Assembly: GCA_015039315.1 (NCBI GenBank)
Contig: WIDE01000010.1
Coordinates: 149,236-213,235, forward strand
Length of the DNA stretch: 64,000 bases
Direction: 5' to 3'
Origin: Clavulina sp. PMI_390
Lineage: Eukaryota > Basidiomycota > Agaricomycetes > Cantharellales > Hydnaceae
Shown here: piece by piece, positions 33,735 to 45,082 of the stretch
How the letters are laid out: each line of letters opens with the position of its first letter
Numbering within the stretch: position 1 is the stretch's first letter
Program-made: the position numbers and the translations under genes
The notes under the pieces: model-generated
Database searches by the model: none
Told to the model about the DNA's origin: nothing
Seen by the model: only the letters and a program-made list of their open reading frames with translations

Positions 33735-35016
33735 ATGAGACCCACAGCTGTGCGGAACCTGCGCTTGCTCGTCCCTGTCAAGCGGTGAATTTCTTCGTCG
33801 ACTTTCTTTACCTTGAGAGAACCGAGCACTCATTCTGTTCCTTCGTATATTCTTTTCTTCGATATGAATCCTATTCTGGTGTAAAAACGTCACAGATGTG
33901 TGGACTATGCTGTTAAGATTCGGGTGAACCCCGCCCAGACTGGTGTGGACACCAACGTGAAGCACTCGATGGTATGTCATAGTAGCATCTGTTACCGCTT
34001 CGCGAATCCTCACAAAATGCTCTCCCCTCCTCTCAGAACCCCTTTGACGAGATTGGTGCGTCCACCGCCTTCCACAGAGACCAAGCTAACGCGTATTGAC
34101 CGCCTTTCCCCGATTGCCGATTCTCCTTGCCTCCCGACTCAACAGCTGTTGAAGAAGCTGTTCGCCTTCGCGAGCGCAAGAACCCCACCATTGATTCCAT
34201 CAAGCTCGTCACCCTCGGGCCATCCAAAGCTGCCGAGACTCTCCGCACAGGCCTCGCAATGGGCGCCGACTCCGCCATCCACATCGAGATGCCCGACTCG
34301 GCACCAGCACCAGAACCCCTCGGAGTCGCCAAGGCTCTCCAAGCCGTTTTGAAGCGCGAGGCAGACAAGGGAGAGGAAGTTGGGCTTGTGATTCTTGGCA
34401 AGCAGGCGATCGACGATGATATGGGCCAGACGGGTCAGGTCCTTGCGGGCTTGATGGGTTGGGGCCAGGCGACCTTCGCGAGCAGTGTGGTCGTAGCAGA
34501 GGATGGAAAGAGTGTGGTTGTGAAGCGAGAGATTGACGGTGGTATGGAGGAGGTGAAGGTTCGCCTGCCAGCGATCGTCACGACTGACCTCAGGTGCGTC
34601 ATCTCTATGCATTATTGTTCGTCAGACTGACCACCTCTTTTATGGCGCTTTCTGCTTCCTTCCCACCTGGTAATTCACTAGGTTAAACGGTAAGAAGCTC
34701 GCTGCTGTCTAACAGTGTAGCTTAAGACGACCTAATGGTATGGTTGAATATTCACAGAACCTCGCTATGCCTCGCTTCCCAACATCATGAAAGCAAAGAA
34801 GAAGCCGATAGAGAAGCTGAAGCCTGAGGACCTCTCAGTGGACCTCAAGCCTGTCTTCGAGACCCTCAAGGTGACAGAACCGCCAGCAAGGCAAGGAGGA
34901 CAAAAGGCGAGCTTTTCTCATCCATCTTCATCGTCCTACTCCATTAATCCCAAATGCTTTAGGTTGCCGACGTAGACGCTCTCTATGTCAAGCTACAGGA
35001 CGCCGGCTTTGCTTAA
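33735..35016 (+). CDS. ETFB: Electron transfer flavoprotein beta subunit
   Basis: Seven exons (33735-33784, 33896-33971, 34037-34055, 34146-34593, 34682-34689, 34758-34906 and 34963-35016) total 804 nt and encode 267 residues. The sequence follows the family from LRLLVPVKRCVDYAVKIRV through NPFDEIAVEEAVRLRER, LGKQAIDDDMGQTGQ and TTDLRLNEPRYASLPNIMKA to the end DALYVKLQDAGFA. In the mitochondrial matrix, ETF-alpha/beta accepts electrons from acyl-CoA and amino-acid dehydrogenases and passes them to ETF-ubiquinone oxidoreductase. The adenine-nucleotide loop and the beta-signature region are present. Two exons are unusually small (19 and 8 nt), and the last intron (34907-34962) has a GC donor (AAG|GCGAGC). 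There is no long N-terminal extension, as is usual for this subunit. Confidence 0.92.
34682..34689 (+). other. 8-nt micro-exon in ETF-beta
   Basis: GTTAAACG, preceded by TTCACTAG and followed by GTAAGAAG, supplies the missing L-N of the strictly conserved DLRLNEPRYA block. The upstream exon ends CTC-AG and the next begins AA-CCT, so the eight bases complete R-L-N-E in phase. Skipping it would break the frame. Confidence 0.8.
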
Positions 35017-35113
35017 GCATACAGTTATTCATCATCGCGAAAATACATGTCGTTTTATGATGGCAGCAGCCCGATGGTGACATCACTAAACCTGCCCCTT
35101 CAGTGTATTAAGG

Positions 35114-37246
35114 CTAACTATTGGAGGGGGAAGATACAGGGACGCGTTCTGCCACAAGCACCACATTGCGCGCACTCCCGCTATCCAACCTGAATAGATT
35201 CATAGCGCTGACCTTCCATGTCCAGTCTATTTCGCCGCCATCGGCCTCCAGAACATTTCCCCCTTCATCGAGCCGTGCTTGTAAGCTTTCTGCAAGAAAC
35301 ACGAGTCTATCGACTATGATGAGGCTCTCGATGAGGGGCCCAAGCATTGAACGCAAGACATGGAGCGCTGCGAGTCGACCAGGGAGAGACGGAGGTATAG
35401 AGACTGCTGCCTCATACCGTTCCTGCATACTTGTTGGAACTTCAGCTTCCGCAAGTGCTGATCCTTCATCCCGCCCCTGTAGAGACTCCTTATTATCGCC
35501 AAGTGCACGCGCACACTCGACAACCTGCTCAACATCGATTCCTGCCGCTTTGAGCGGGGACCTATCCGCGTTCGATAGCTTGCGAAGCGCTATTCCCAGG
35601 AAGGTCGGCCAGTCGACATAAGCTTTGGCATTGAGCCGACCCAACCGCATTCCGGCAAGAGTATCTCGGCCAGTCGAAGCTCTCTCAGCATCAACCTTTT
35701 CTTCAAATGTGTTGGTTGACATTGCAGCTTCTGCTTCTGCTGATTTGCTCGCTGGAGGGGGCATATCTGCAGGTGTGCCTGGGAGCAAACGGGCAACAAC
35801 GAGACCCAGCAGCGCCCGATATACGATCTTCCGACGCGCGAGCTTCGACTCTTCCCAATCGACCTCTGAAAGCGTCCATTGATACGGACATTGGCAAGCC
35901 AGTTGGAGATGTTGCGAGGTTAGCTTGATGCGTGATGATGGCAGAAACTCATTCGCATCGAGAGATGAAGGATTTCGGAGTTTCGCTGATAGCGGGAAGT
36001 CTGTATAAATGACATTATTACTCAAGACCTTCTTTTTCCACTCGCAAACGAAGAGCGCGTACCAGAAGGATTAAGAAGGTTGTAGCAACACCCAACCAGC
36101 GCCAGCGGGCCAACGCTCCATTTTGGCCCGGAGCTAGACGGTGCTGTGGAAGAAGCAAAGTCAATGAAACCTCGAAGGACGGTGGGCGTTAAGGATCCAC
36201 AGGCGTGCAACCCCGTAAACATCACGGCTGGGATTTCTGAGAGGCCCGATTTTGGAACAGATGAGTCCTGGACCCACTGCTCGACTGCATTTGATAAATC
36301 CTGGGATTGAGAGATCCAGACGCTCTCAAAAACGACCGATCCCTCGGAAGGAGTCTCCTTCGTATGCTCCCCGGCACGCTTCTTCGCACCACGTAGCTGG
36401 ACCTCGTTGTTTTCGAGTGCGAGCACGCGGAAAGGAGCCTTGTGGGCGGCGTTAAGCTGTGCTGGTCCTTCCGAGTTGGCAATACCTTGTGTCACGTTCA
36501 GTGAATCGGACGGAAAGGCCAGATCGCAGGACAAGTAGCCTTGTCCTGCACCAACGTCTACAATGTGATGAGGCGACGGTTTTGTTTCGGCAGACGAAGG
36601 AAGGGGAACGGATGCACTAGGCGTTGCTAATGTGCGGACGAGGTGAGCAAGCCGATCGACCTCGTGTGATTTCTTGGGGGACATCCCTTGGCGAAACTTC
36701 TGGTGAGATGTGTCTAGTTCAAGGGGGATAGGATTTTGAGTGTGATCGGTTTGCCGATCTAACTGTAACGCTCTTGCTTTCCCAAACATATCACGAAGTG
36801 AGTGAGGAGCATCTGATAGGAGACCAAATATCGAACTATCCTGGGTGAGAAGGGGATCTAAAGAGAGATTTTCTGACGAAAAAAGCCATACCAGGCGGTA
36901 GGACCATCTGCTGAGCCAACATCATTAACGGGGAGGTGCTTGTGGAATTCTGGGATGATGACAGAGGGCTGCTACTAGTGCTGGATTTTGGTTTAGGGGA
37001 TAAAAGTTGGTTTTCATCCTTTCCTAGATTTTCGAGGTATCCCCAAACCTCAGCCGGTAAGCCTGGCTTCGTATCCTTACTGCTCGACGCGACAGCCACA
37101 AGGTTGGGATGTGCCATGCATAAAGCAGAGGGTAGAATGCTTGATAGGAAGTCCGAGACATCTTCGAGATATTTCTTTAACGAATCGATCCTTTTTCCAT
37201 CATAAGATAAAGGTAGTCCTGGAATGTCGACAAGAACAAGCGACAT
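35114..37246 (-). CDS. METTL25/RRNAD1-family methyltransferase-like protein
   Basis: Multi-exon gene from ATG 37246 (MSLVLVDIPGLPLSYDG) to the stop at 35114-35116. The family signature FRQGMSPKKSHEVDRLA lies near 36690, followed by the SAM-binding motif I IVDVGAGQGYLSCDLA near 36560. Then come FRVLALENNEVQLRGAKKR, MFTGLHACGSLTPTVLRG near 36220 and GCCYNLLNPSG near 36090. The C-terminal part has FPLSAKLR, LTSQHLQLACQCPYQWT and ARRKIVYRALLGL. These match METTL25/METTL25B (RRNAD1) proteins, class I methyltransferase folds; metazoan members have been linked to arginine methylation of a ribosomal protein, and the fungal role is not established here. ATG 37318 in the same exon is an alternative but less likely start. 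The gene is divergent from the DNMT1-like gene, with only 235 bp between starts. Confidence 0.8.
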
Positions 37247-37481
37247 TAATATTGGTTGAGGGATTTGGACACCGTGGGAATGTGGCAACTCAACTACAAA
37301 CAAAGTGAAACTCGTCAAGGCTCAACAACGTACACCGTTTCCATTCCAAAAGGATCATCTTTCATCTCTAAAGCGTGATATTCTTCTGTATAAGCGAAAT
37401 ACTTGCAACTCTAGTATATCACCACCCCCTCGTGTTCTCGTCTCATTTTCTTGCGGAGACGACGGCCATTCGAATCGTTTC

Positions 37482-39741
37482 ATGGCCCGTGGCGAGAAGA
37501 GAAAACGAAATGCAGGCCTCGGCAAAACAACAACGGCAGGCAGTCAATTAGATAGTGGAAATCCTCTGAGGGCGAATTCTCGCACGCTCAAACCTGCCCA
37601 ATGGCTTGGAAGCGAGGTCGGTCTCCCTTTGAGCTCAACTGCATCAATTATTTTTTGATGCATTTTTTGACCTTTCACGGTCGTGGCGTTCAGTTCCAAG
37701 GCCCCGGGGTCCTTGTAGTGCATGAGCAGGAGGACCGCAAACTAGTCGAAGAACTGCTCGGAGAACTTCCGATTGAACAAGTAACCAGGTTTCGTGCTCT
37801 GGTGAGCGACGACGACTCCGATCCTGATATTCCTGTCCGAGACCTCGACAACTTCATCGTGTTTGATCTGAAAAAAACGTCACGCCCCAATGTTCCGCCT
37901 TCTTTCCTGGAAGCAGATGATGTGTCAATCAATATGCAAGGTGTAGACCCTGTCGTAATGGGCCTTGTTCGTTCTACCCGTGTTCAAAGTAACGGGGACG
38001 ATGAAAGCGACATTCTCGACGATGACCTTAACGGCGACGAGGAAAGGATGGATGATATGGAGCCGATTGCTCTCCTTTCATCCAGTTTAGTACGAGTATG
38101 GAAAGATGACGAAGACCACAACATCTATCTCCAGACCACCTATGCTTACTATAAGCTTGGCCGCCCACATCCGAAGTACCTCGACACATACTCCCCTGTC
38201 TGGATTGTGCACAGAGTAGCCCATCTTGTCTGTCAGATTATGGACATCGATGCGGAAGAGGAGTTGAGTTCAATCGCTGATATTGACACTTTGATCCAAG
38301 TGCTGCAGAGTGAAGAACTCGTGGATGGACAGGGCCCAAGCTCTAACATTGCCTTCGAGGCCGTTCGAATTATCGGTCGAGAGATAACAGAAACCGACCT
38401 TCATGAACACGTTAGTTATCATCTACATTACTTTTACGAAACCTTTTGCAACTAAATCTCCTTCCAGTGCAAAGAGATCGTTTTCCTCATTCTCAGAATG
38501 CACTATCATCCGACCGTGTATGAAACACGTGACTTAGACCTCACCCACCCCATCTTTGTCGACTTGCAGCACCTTTGTGCAGCTATTTCCCCGAATAATC
38601 CCCTCGATCCTCCTTTTCTTGAGGATCGCATTGCTGAGTGGGCACATCATCGAATTGTTTCGCTTGCCTGCCAAATTCTCGATGTTGATGCGAGTGAAGA
38701 AATGAAGAAAATTAATACCATCGCTACCATGCTGCGATTCCTCCAGAATGGAGAATCTGCTCAAAGGGGTAGCGCGAACTCAAAATCTTTCCCTGACTCA
38801 GTGAAAATGATCGGTCGTCACATCACTATAGAGGATCTTGACAAGGTTAGTTCTCATCCAGGCTTAATCATTTGGCCAGCCATGATTTCTATTTCGCCCC
38901 ATAGTGTCGCGCAGACATCGTCTCTGATATCAAAGCAATAAGGAAAAATGCTATCTTTGATAACGGCCCTAAACTCACCCTTGCTCGCCCGCTCTTTGCA
39001 GCTTTGAAGCACGCTTCGACCACGTCGCTTCTAGGGCATATTGCATCAGATGATGACTCAGACGCAACTGAGAGCGATGAAGTGAGTTAGCCGCCTGGGG
39101 CCTACGCTGCGCATCTCTGCGTGTTATCTCACGATCTTCTCCAGTACCAAGACCACGGGGATGCTAGTGAAGACAGTAGTGATGAAAACGATGATGAATC
39201 AAGCTCCCGATCCTCGCACCAGGAATCCTTCAGTAAGCCGGAGGAATCTTCTCATCCGGGAGATCGGCGGCGCTATCCTTATTGGCGTCGGTCGCGACCA
39301 TCGTCATCTGCACCACGTCGGGGACCGCGAGCCGAAGGCCCTCACTCAAAACGACCGAGCTGGTTAGGTGGATCACACGAGCAGCGCATTCTTCGAAAAT
39401 TCACGCCGCTCAAGCTCACGGGACTCGTAGCACGTAATGCGGCGCAATTCTTCAAACAAGTGAAGAAATCGGGAGCTCAGCTCTCGAATGTCGAAGCTGA
39501 GATGCCAGATGACGAGAGTGATCCTCAGCCTTTTGGCTACGCTGGACCTCGGGAGTGGAGCATAAGCCGTACTCCAGCGCCCGAATCCAACGAGCAGGTG
39601 GATGCGGCTATGGAGGTCGAGGCCGACGATGAGCACACAATTACTCAACGACCTATTGAAGTTGCCCATCATGATGATGAGTCTGGTGATAACAAGGCTC
39701 TTCGACGTTGGGTGAAAGTCAAGGGGACTATTTATAACTAG
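37482..39741 (+). CDS. DNMT1: DNMT1-like DNA methyltransferase, N-terminal half with two RFD-type modules
   Basis: Five exons (37482-37616, 37694-38410, 38468-38845, 38905-39081 and 39145-39741), all joined in phase 0, give 667 codons to TAG 39739-39741. A basic N terminus (MARGEKRKRN) leads to PVRDLDNFIVFDL and a replication-foci-type domain (RVWKDDEDHNIYLQTTYAYYKL, shown in parts: VWKDDEDHN near residue 180, WIVHR at 215, AVRIIGREIT at 270). A second copy of its last 67 residues follows in exon 3 (WAHHR at 342, IGRHIT at 399). Exon 5 has an acidic and Ser/Arg-rich linker and ends NKALRRWVKVKGTIYN, which resembles the first strand of a BAH domain just before the stop. The rest of BAH1 resumes at 41272. 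Whether this is a separate truncated gene, a gene broken by an insertion, or one gene hit by an assembly error cannot be decided here. Confidence 0.75.
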
Positions 39742-41271
39742 AATGTACGGTGCTCGCGATATTACATGATTCACAAATACTAAAGACTTAGTTCAATATT
39801 ATTTGAGTGTCGAGAGGGGTTTTGACCTGACCATAAAGCACAATCAAGAGCTTGTGGGCAATGTGAAGAGTGAGCATCTAGAAGACGCTGATGATGAATC
39901 CACGACGGCGCGCCGTAACTGGATATAGTCATAACATATTCCTCGCGGCTGTGAAGTACAATTTGTTCCGCTGGAACGTTCTAGCATCATGTACCATTCT
40001 TGTTACATCATCAAAATAGACTGTGCGAGATAATCCAGATCATCTCTCACTTGAGACGGTGGCAGATGCGATTCTTGCTGGGGAACCTTTCCGTTTCGAT
40101 TATTAATCCACTCCCCTTAACATTTTTGTTATGCTTGAGTTACGCTTGCAGCCAAGCCAGCAGAAGCTACGTTCAATGACCAGTCCTAATTTACAACAGT
40201 AACTATGGATCTTCATTCATTCGAGATTATTTTATGAGAAACGCTCATGCAATGGGATAAATATGAAAGGATGAGGTAAGGACGTTCAAGACCATGCTGC
40301 GCGCTAAGAAGATATGGCGTCAAGGGTGGCGCGGTGCAACAAATTTATTAGAGCTTTGGGCGCTGTGATTAGATCTATATTGTGAAAGTTTTTGATTTAT
40401 ATAATTTGGAAAACTCTCCTTTGATAATCACGATTGATGATGGAATGGTATGTTGCGCAAGCATGATGCACTGCACAAATTCAGTGCATCGCCGGGAAGA
40501 GCAAAGCTCTGGCGGAAAACGGACGACGACGCAACTCGCAGTTAGCTTAGAGTTTAAATTTGTCTATGAGGAATTTGGCTGCACGATGTGGGTGCTACTG
40601 AATGCTAGCTCAAAGTGCTCAGCTTGATTGGAAGACTCGAACTTCAAACCCGTCTCTAAAGCATGCCAAGCTGGTGNNNNNNNNNNNNNNNNNNNNNNNN
40701 NNNNNNNNNNNNNNNNNNNNNNNNNNNNNNNNNNNNNNNNNNNNNNNNNNNNNNNNNNNNNNNNNNNNNNNNNNNNNNNNNNNNNNNNNNNNNNNNNNNN
40801 NNNNNNNNNNNNNNNNNNNNNNNNNNNNNNNNNNNNNNNNNNNNNNNNNNNNNNNNNNNNNNNNNNNNNNNNNNNNNNNNNNNNNNNNNNNNNNNNNNNN
40901 NNNNNNNNNNNNNNNNNNNNNNNNNNNNNNNNNNNNNNNNNNNNNNNNNNNNNNNNNNNNNNNNNNNNNNNNNNNNNNNNNNNNNNNNNNNNNNNNNNNN
41001 NNNNNNNNNNNNNNNNNNNNNNNNNNNNNNNNNNNNNNNNNNNNNNNNNNNNNNNNNNNNNNNNNNNNNNNNNNNNNNNNNNNNNNATGGTGGGAGGAGG
41101 ATGGGGAGAACCAAGCGCGGAACGTGACAGTAACAGGCGGATTAGTGTAGCGGGCACGACCACCATGAGCGAGCCAATCAGGTTCCGGTCGTTCTTCCCG
41201 CTCTTATATTGTCTAAAGTGCGTTCTCACAGCTCCAAATGTGACGTCAATAACCACAATCTACCTCCTTAG
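39742..41271. other. Interval interrupting the DNMT1-like gene inside BAH1
   Basis: 1.5 kb separates the two halves of the DNMT1-like gene at a point where only about ten BAH1 residues should be missing. It is AT-richer than its surroundings, has no long open frame, and includes the assembly gap. A short frame at about 39800-39928 (YYLSVERGFDLTIKHN..) could be residual coding sequence. I recognise no transposase, terminal repeats or LTR, but the unknown 410 bases limit this. The last bases, CTCCTTAG before CCTGGTGAT, look like a splice acceptor. Confidence 0.6.
40677..41086. other. Assembly gap (run of N)
   Basis: 410 unknown bases, within the interval that splits the DNMT1-like gene. Any open frame drawn across it is artificial. 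Confidence 1.
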
Positions 41272-44200
41272 CCTGGTGATTTTGTCGTCGTTGACCCCAA
41301 CTGGTCATTATTAACGGTCCAAGAAAAGGATATTATGTGTTCCACGAGCGCGCTCTCCATCGACGAACGTGCGAATAAATACCGGTACGTGGTATTTGCG
41401 CTCAAAATATTTCTCTAACCTTAGTTGCCCCATGATCACAGGTTCGCTCGCATTTCACATATTCGTTCAACCACGGGGACGCCCAATTGCGCTCGTGTCC
41501 ATCTTACTTGGATGCAACATTCCTCAAAGGTCCTGCAGGAAGCGCATCACCCTTGCGAGCTTTTCTGGACCTCGACATGCAGTACAATCGAGGCTTATCG
41601 AATCCAGGCATTGGCCTCGGTAGAGGTATCGGAAAATCCTACGAATTCTGGAACATACTTTGCAAGGTGCGTATAGCTGGTCGCCAGCAATGCAAACTGC
41701 CCGTTTAGATCGCTCTCTCTAGGCGACTCTATGATGCCGAGGATTCGTCTTTCCAGTCAATTCATGCCGGGTGTTCGGGACGATCGACGGCTGACATAAC
41801 TGAGATAGATCTTATCTCTTCTTTTTGCCCTGGTTGTGAAAAGAAATCGATGCGTGGGCGAGCCACAGGATACATTCACACGCCGTTGGTCGACGGCAAG
41901 AAGCGGGCGAGCTTACGAATGGAGAACCTCGATTATCATGAAGGGGACTTCGTATATATTAAGGATGATGACCATAAACCAATCTCTGGTAGAAGGAACG
42001 ATCAGAGATCTGAGTCAGGGAAGCTGCTGAGGATCGCAAAGTTGATCGGCATTGGACTGGTGAAGGTTGAAGCTTCCAATGGCTGGAAGTATGCCCCCCG
42101 CATTCGAGTCAGCTATTTTCAACGTGATGATTCAGGAAACGATGTGGGTTCTCGCCTTATTATTCACTGTCTCTATTGTCCCCTAAAGCTGTTGACAGGA
42201 TCGTCGTGTTGCATTTTCCTCCCCGCTTTCCATCATGCAATCGAGCTCACATATGCCACACCCAACAATGCTCCATCCTTCCGTTCTTGCTGGAAAATGC
42301 CGCGTTATCCATTCGTCTGCCTGGAACGCACGCCGAGACGTACAGGATGGAAGCGTGTTCGCCATCGAGCCACATCTCTACTATTGTGACGAGATATGGA
42401 CAACAAGCGACGTCATCAACCCCGCAAAGGGGGCGCTAGCATTGGCAAAAGATCACCAAATCTTCCATTCATGCACCAGCTGTTATGGCGCAGATGCATC
42501 AGAAGATGCTCGGGAGAAACTAGAGGCTAGAGAAGACACCGGGCGTGCAACTAAACTGAAAATGTTGGATGCCTTTAGTGGGGCAGGAGGCATGTCAGAA
42601 GGGTTCAAGATGAGCGGGCACGTGGATGTCCGCTGGGGCATTGAGATCTCTCCCTCCGCCTGTGCTACTTTCCAGTGAGTAAAGGGTGTGAGAGCAGGGC
42701 TTCCAACTGACGAGACGTTCGATGCTATAGAGCCTCACACCCAGGTTAATACATGCCTATGTGCCAGTCGAAATACGTTTTGACCTCTTAATTGAATGCA
42801 GACTCCAAAGTTTTCAACACCGATATAAACCACCTTCTCAATCAAATCCTCGATCCGGCCACAGACGACTCTACCCCCGTTTCGGTCTTTGGCAAACCTC
42901 TTCCCTCATTTCCTCGACCAGGCGAAGTCGATATCATATCACTCACTCCCCCATGCAATGGTTTTAGTGGGCTTAACCGGCAAGTCCTACCCCATGCTGT
43001 GACCTCCTACGCACCCTCACTTATTCAAGCTACTATTGACACTCAAGATGGAAGTCTGCCATGGATCTTCGAAATACATATATCGTGTCTGGATTTGCTC
43101 TCATTGAGCACCTTAGGGCGCCATACGTCGTAGGTGAGTGCCTGACTCCATAGTAACTTCGAGTTCGTTGTATTGAACCGGAACCATACGGCGCAGTTGA
43201 AAATGTCCTCAATATGGCCCGTTTCCCTCTGAAAGCACGCGATGGCGCCAATGGGGCCCTTGTTGGGGGTATTAAGTGGGGTACACATAAGTGGATTATG
43301 CGAATGTTTCTTGATCTAGGGTAAGCATTTTTCGTTTCGGGTATATAAGTTGGATCGCTCAATGGTCCCTCTAGCTATCAGGTTCGGTTTGGGCTCCTTG
43401 ACGCAGCCTCGTTTGGGTCTCCACAATCACGCTACAGGATGATCTATGTGGCTACTCAAATGGGGCTCGGGCTTCCTAAGCTTCCAACACCAACTCATCT
43501 GCCGCACCCTGAAGCCCTACTGGCGCGCAAGGTGCAAACACCTTGGGGTGTCCCTGTTCCCCTTGCGACCGTTGAGGAGCCTGGCACTACGAAGTGGAGG
43601 GCTCACAGCCCTATTTCCGTCTTTGATGCGATTGGCGACCTGCCTAAGTTCGATTGGCAAGTTGTCTTGTTTGATTCCGAGCATTTCTAAGCTAACTGTT
43701 TCATAGGGCGGAGGAAGGCCATGGGCAGAACACTTGGCCTACGGTGGATCCACAGAAGGCAGCTGAGAATGACCGTAGGTGTGGATTGGGCAAGGATGGA
43801 ACTGTTCGCTATCGCACCAAAGCCAAGACTGCGTACCAGCAATGGTCTCGAGGCGGGACCGTCGAACAATACCCTGAGGTCTCTGACCATTCAACAATCA
43901 TATACAGCCCTATAATAACCGAGCGGTGCGACTTTATTTGTTGTTAGCAAAGTTGACATTATCTAGGGGTCTAACCTCTCTGGATACGCTATTAGAGTTA
44001 TTCATGTACCCATGGAGGCTCGTGCCAACCATCTTTGTAGGCCTAACCCTCATATCTGATCGCGGATGATTTTCGGTCTGACACAGTAACATTGTCTTCC
44101 TCAGCACTCTCCCCCTCCCTCCAAGTGCATTCACTAGCGCATAGCGAGTCCGCCTTTCGTAACAGACAATTTCCACGCTGCTATGGGCGACTTGACCCCA

Positions 44201-44662
44201 CCGCTCACTTCCGTACAATTGTCACCCAAATCCACCCAGGCCATCGTCAAGGAGAGGTGCTGCACCCCACCGTAAGTGAACAAGCCACTAAGTCAATGTC
44301 CCAGCCTGCAGGAAGAATAACATGATGCGACTGGATATAGCAACACAGAGTCCTCACTGTTAGGGAATACGCCAGGGCGCAAGGATTCCCGGATCGAACA
44401 AGCTTCAAATCGGAAACCAATTCAGAAGAAGATGTGAGTCGATTCACGAGTTTCTTAGATCACTACTCTCTATTAACTGTACGTGTTCTGTACTAGCGGT
44501 ATCGGCAGATTGGCAATGGTGAGGCTTCCGGAATTTCGCGAGTCTGAGTACACTCAGCCCATTTAATGTCTTCCTTCCGCAGCAATCCCAGTACCCCTCT
44601 CGGCGGCCATTGCACGTTCATTTATGGCTCTCAATCTCTCGAGGGAACGTGTGAGACACTAA
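41272..44662 (+). CDS. DNMT1: DNMT1-like DNA methyltransferase, BAH domains and C5-cytosine methylase catalytic half
   Basis: Exons include 41272-41384, 41442-41666, 41723-42143, 42199-42674, 42731-42744 (14 nt), 42802-42979, 43048-43133, 43197 to about 43320, further ones to about 43920, and 44497-44518. BAH1 begins PGDFVVVDPNW and continues FARISHIRS, LTWMQHSSKVLQEAHHPCELF and CPGCEKK. BAH2 has HEGDFVYIKD, RIRVSYFQR and DRRVAFSSPL. The methylase shows motif I LDAFSGAGGMSEGF, motif IV TPPCNGFSGLNR with the catalytic cysteine, ENV motif VI, VIII FGSPQSRYRMI, IX TVREYARAQGFPD and X RQIGNAIPVPL. It would maintain 5-methylcytosine in nuclear DNA. Intron 42980-43047 has a GC donor (CG|GCAAGT). 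The exons between 43920 and 44150 I could not resolve well. All catalytic motifs are present, so this half could be functional if joined to the upstream half. Confidence 0.82.
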
Positions 44663-45082
44663 AGTCCCCATGTTACCCCTCTTCGTGCAGACGCTGCTGG
44701 AGAAAATCACTTCATTGCTCTTGTATCTGACAAATAGCAATATGTATTTTATTCCATCTGGCCCTCTCAATATCTCAAAGAACAGTGTGACGGGCTCCGT
44801 CGATTGTCACAGACTTCGATGTGAACGAGGGACCACTCCCTTTGACACTTCATTGAAGAGACTAGCATAGATTCTCCGCGCACCAATGAGCATAGTGGTA
44901 TCAATACTGTTCCATTTCTCTTGTTGTTAATTTCTCTCATTTACAGTGTCCAAGATAGGTGACTTCCGGGCGATGAACTGAAACAGGAACGGAAACATTG
45001 TGCCCGCTGAGACACCGTAACGTATGTCACTTCCGCACGCTTCTCCTCTCTTCTCCCCTCACTCACACTGTAGCCTTTGAAG
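44663..45082. other. Intergenic interval
   Basis: 420 bp between the DNMT1-like stop and the first kinase-like gene, both on plus. It is pyrimidine-rich before 45083 (CTTCTCCTCTCTTCTCCCCTC), as expected for a fungal leader. Nothing else stands out. Confidence 0.4.

Noticed and set aside
40625..40676. tRNA-like T-arm string (CTCGAACTTCAAACCCG) before the gap
   Set aside because: No matching acceptor, D-arm or anticodon arm can be built, and the sequence runs into N.
40564..41314. Long open frames across the N run
   Set aside because: They consist mostly of unknown bases and carry no information.
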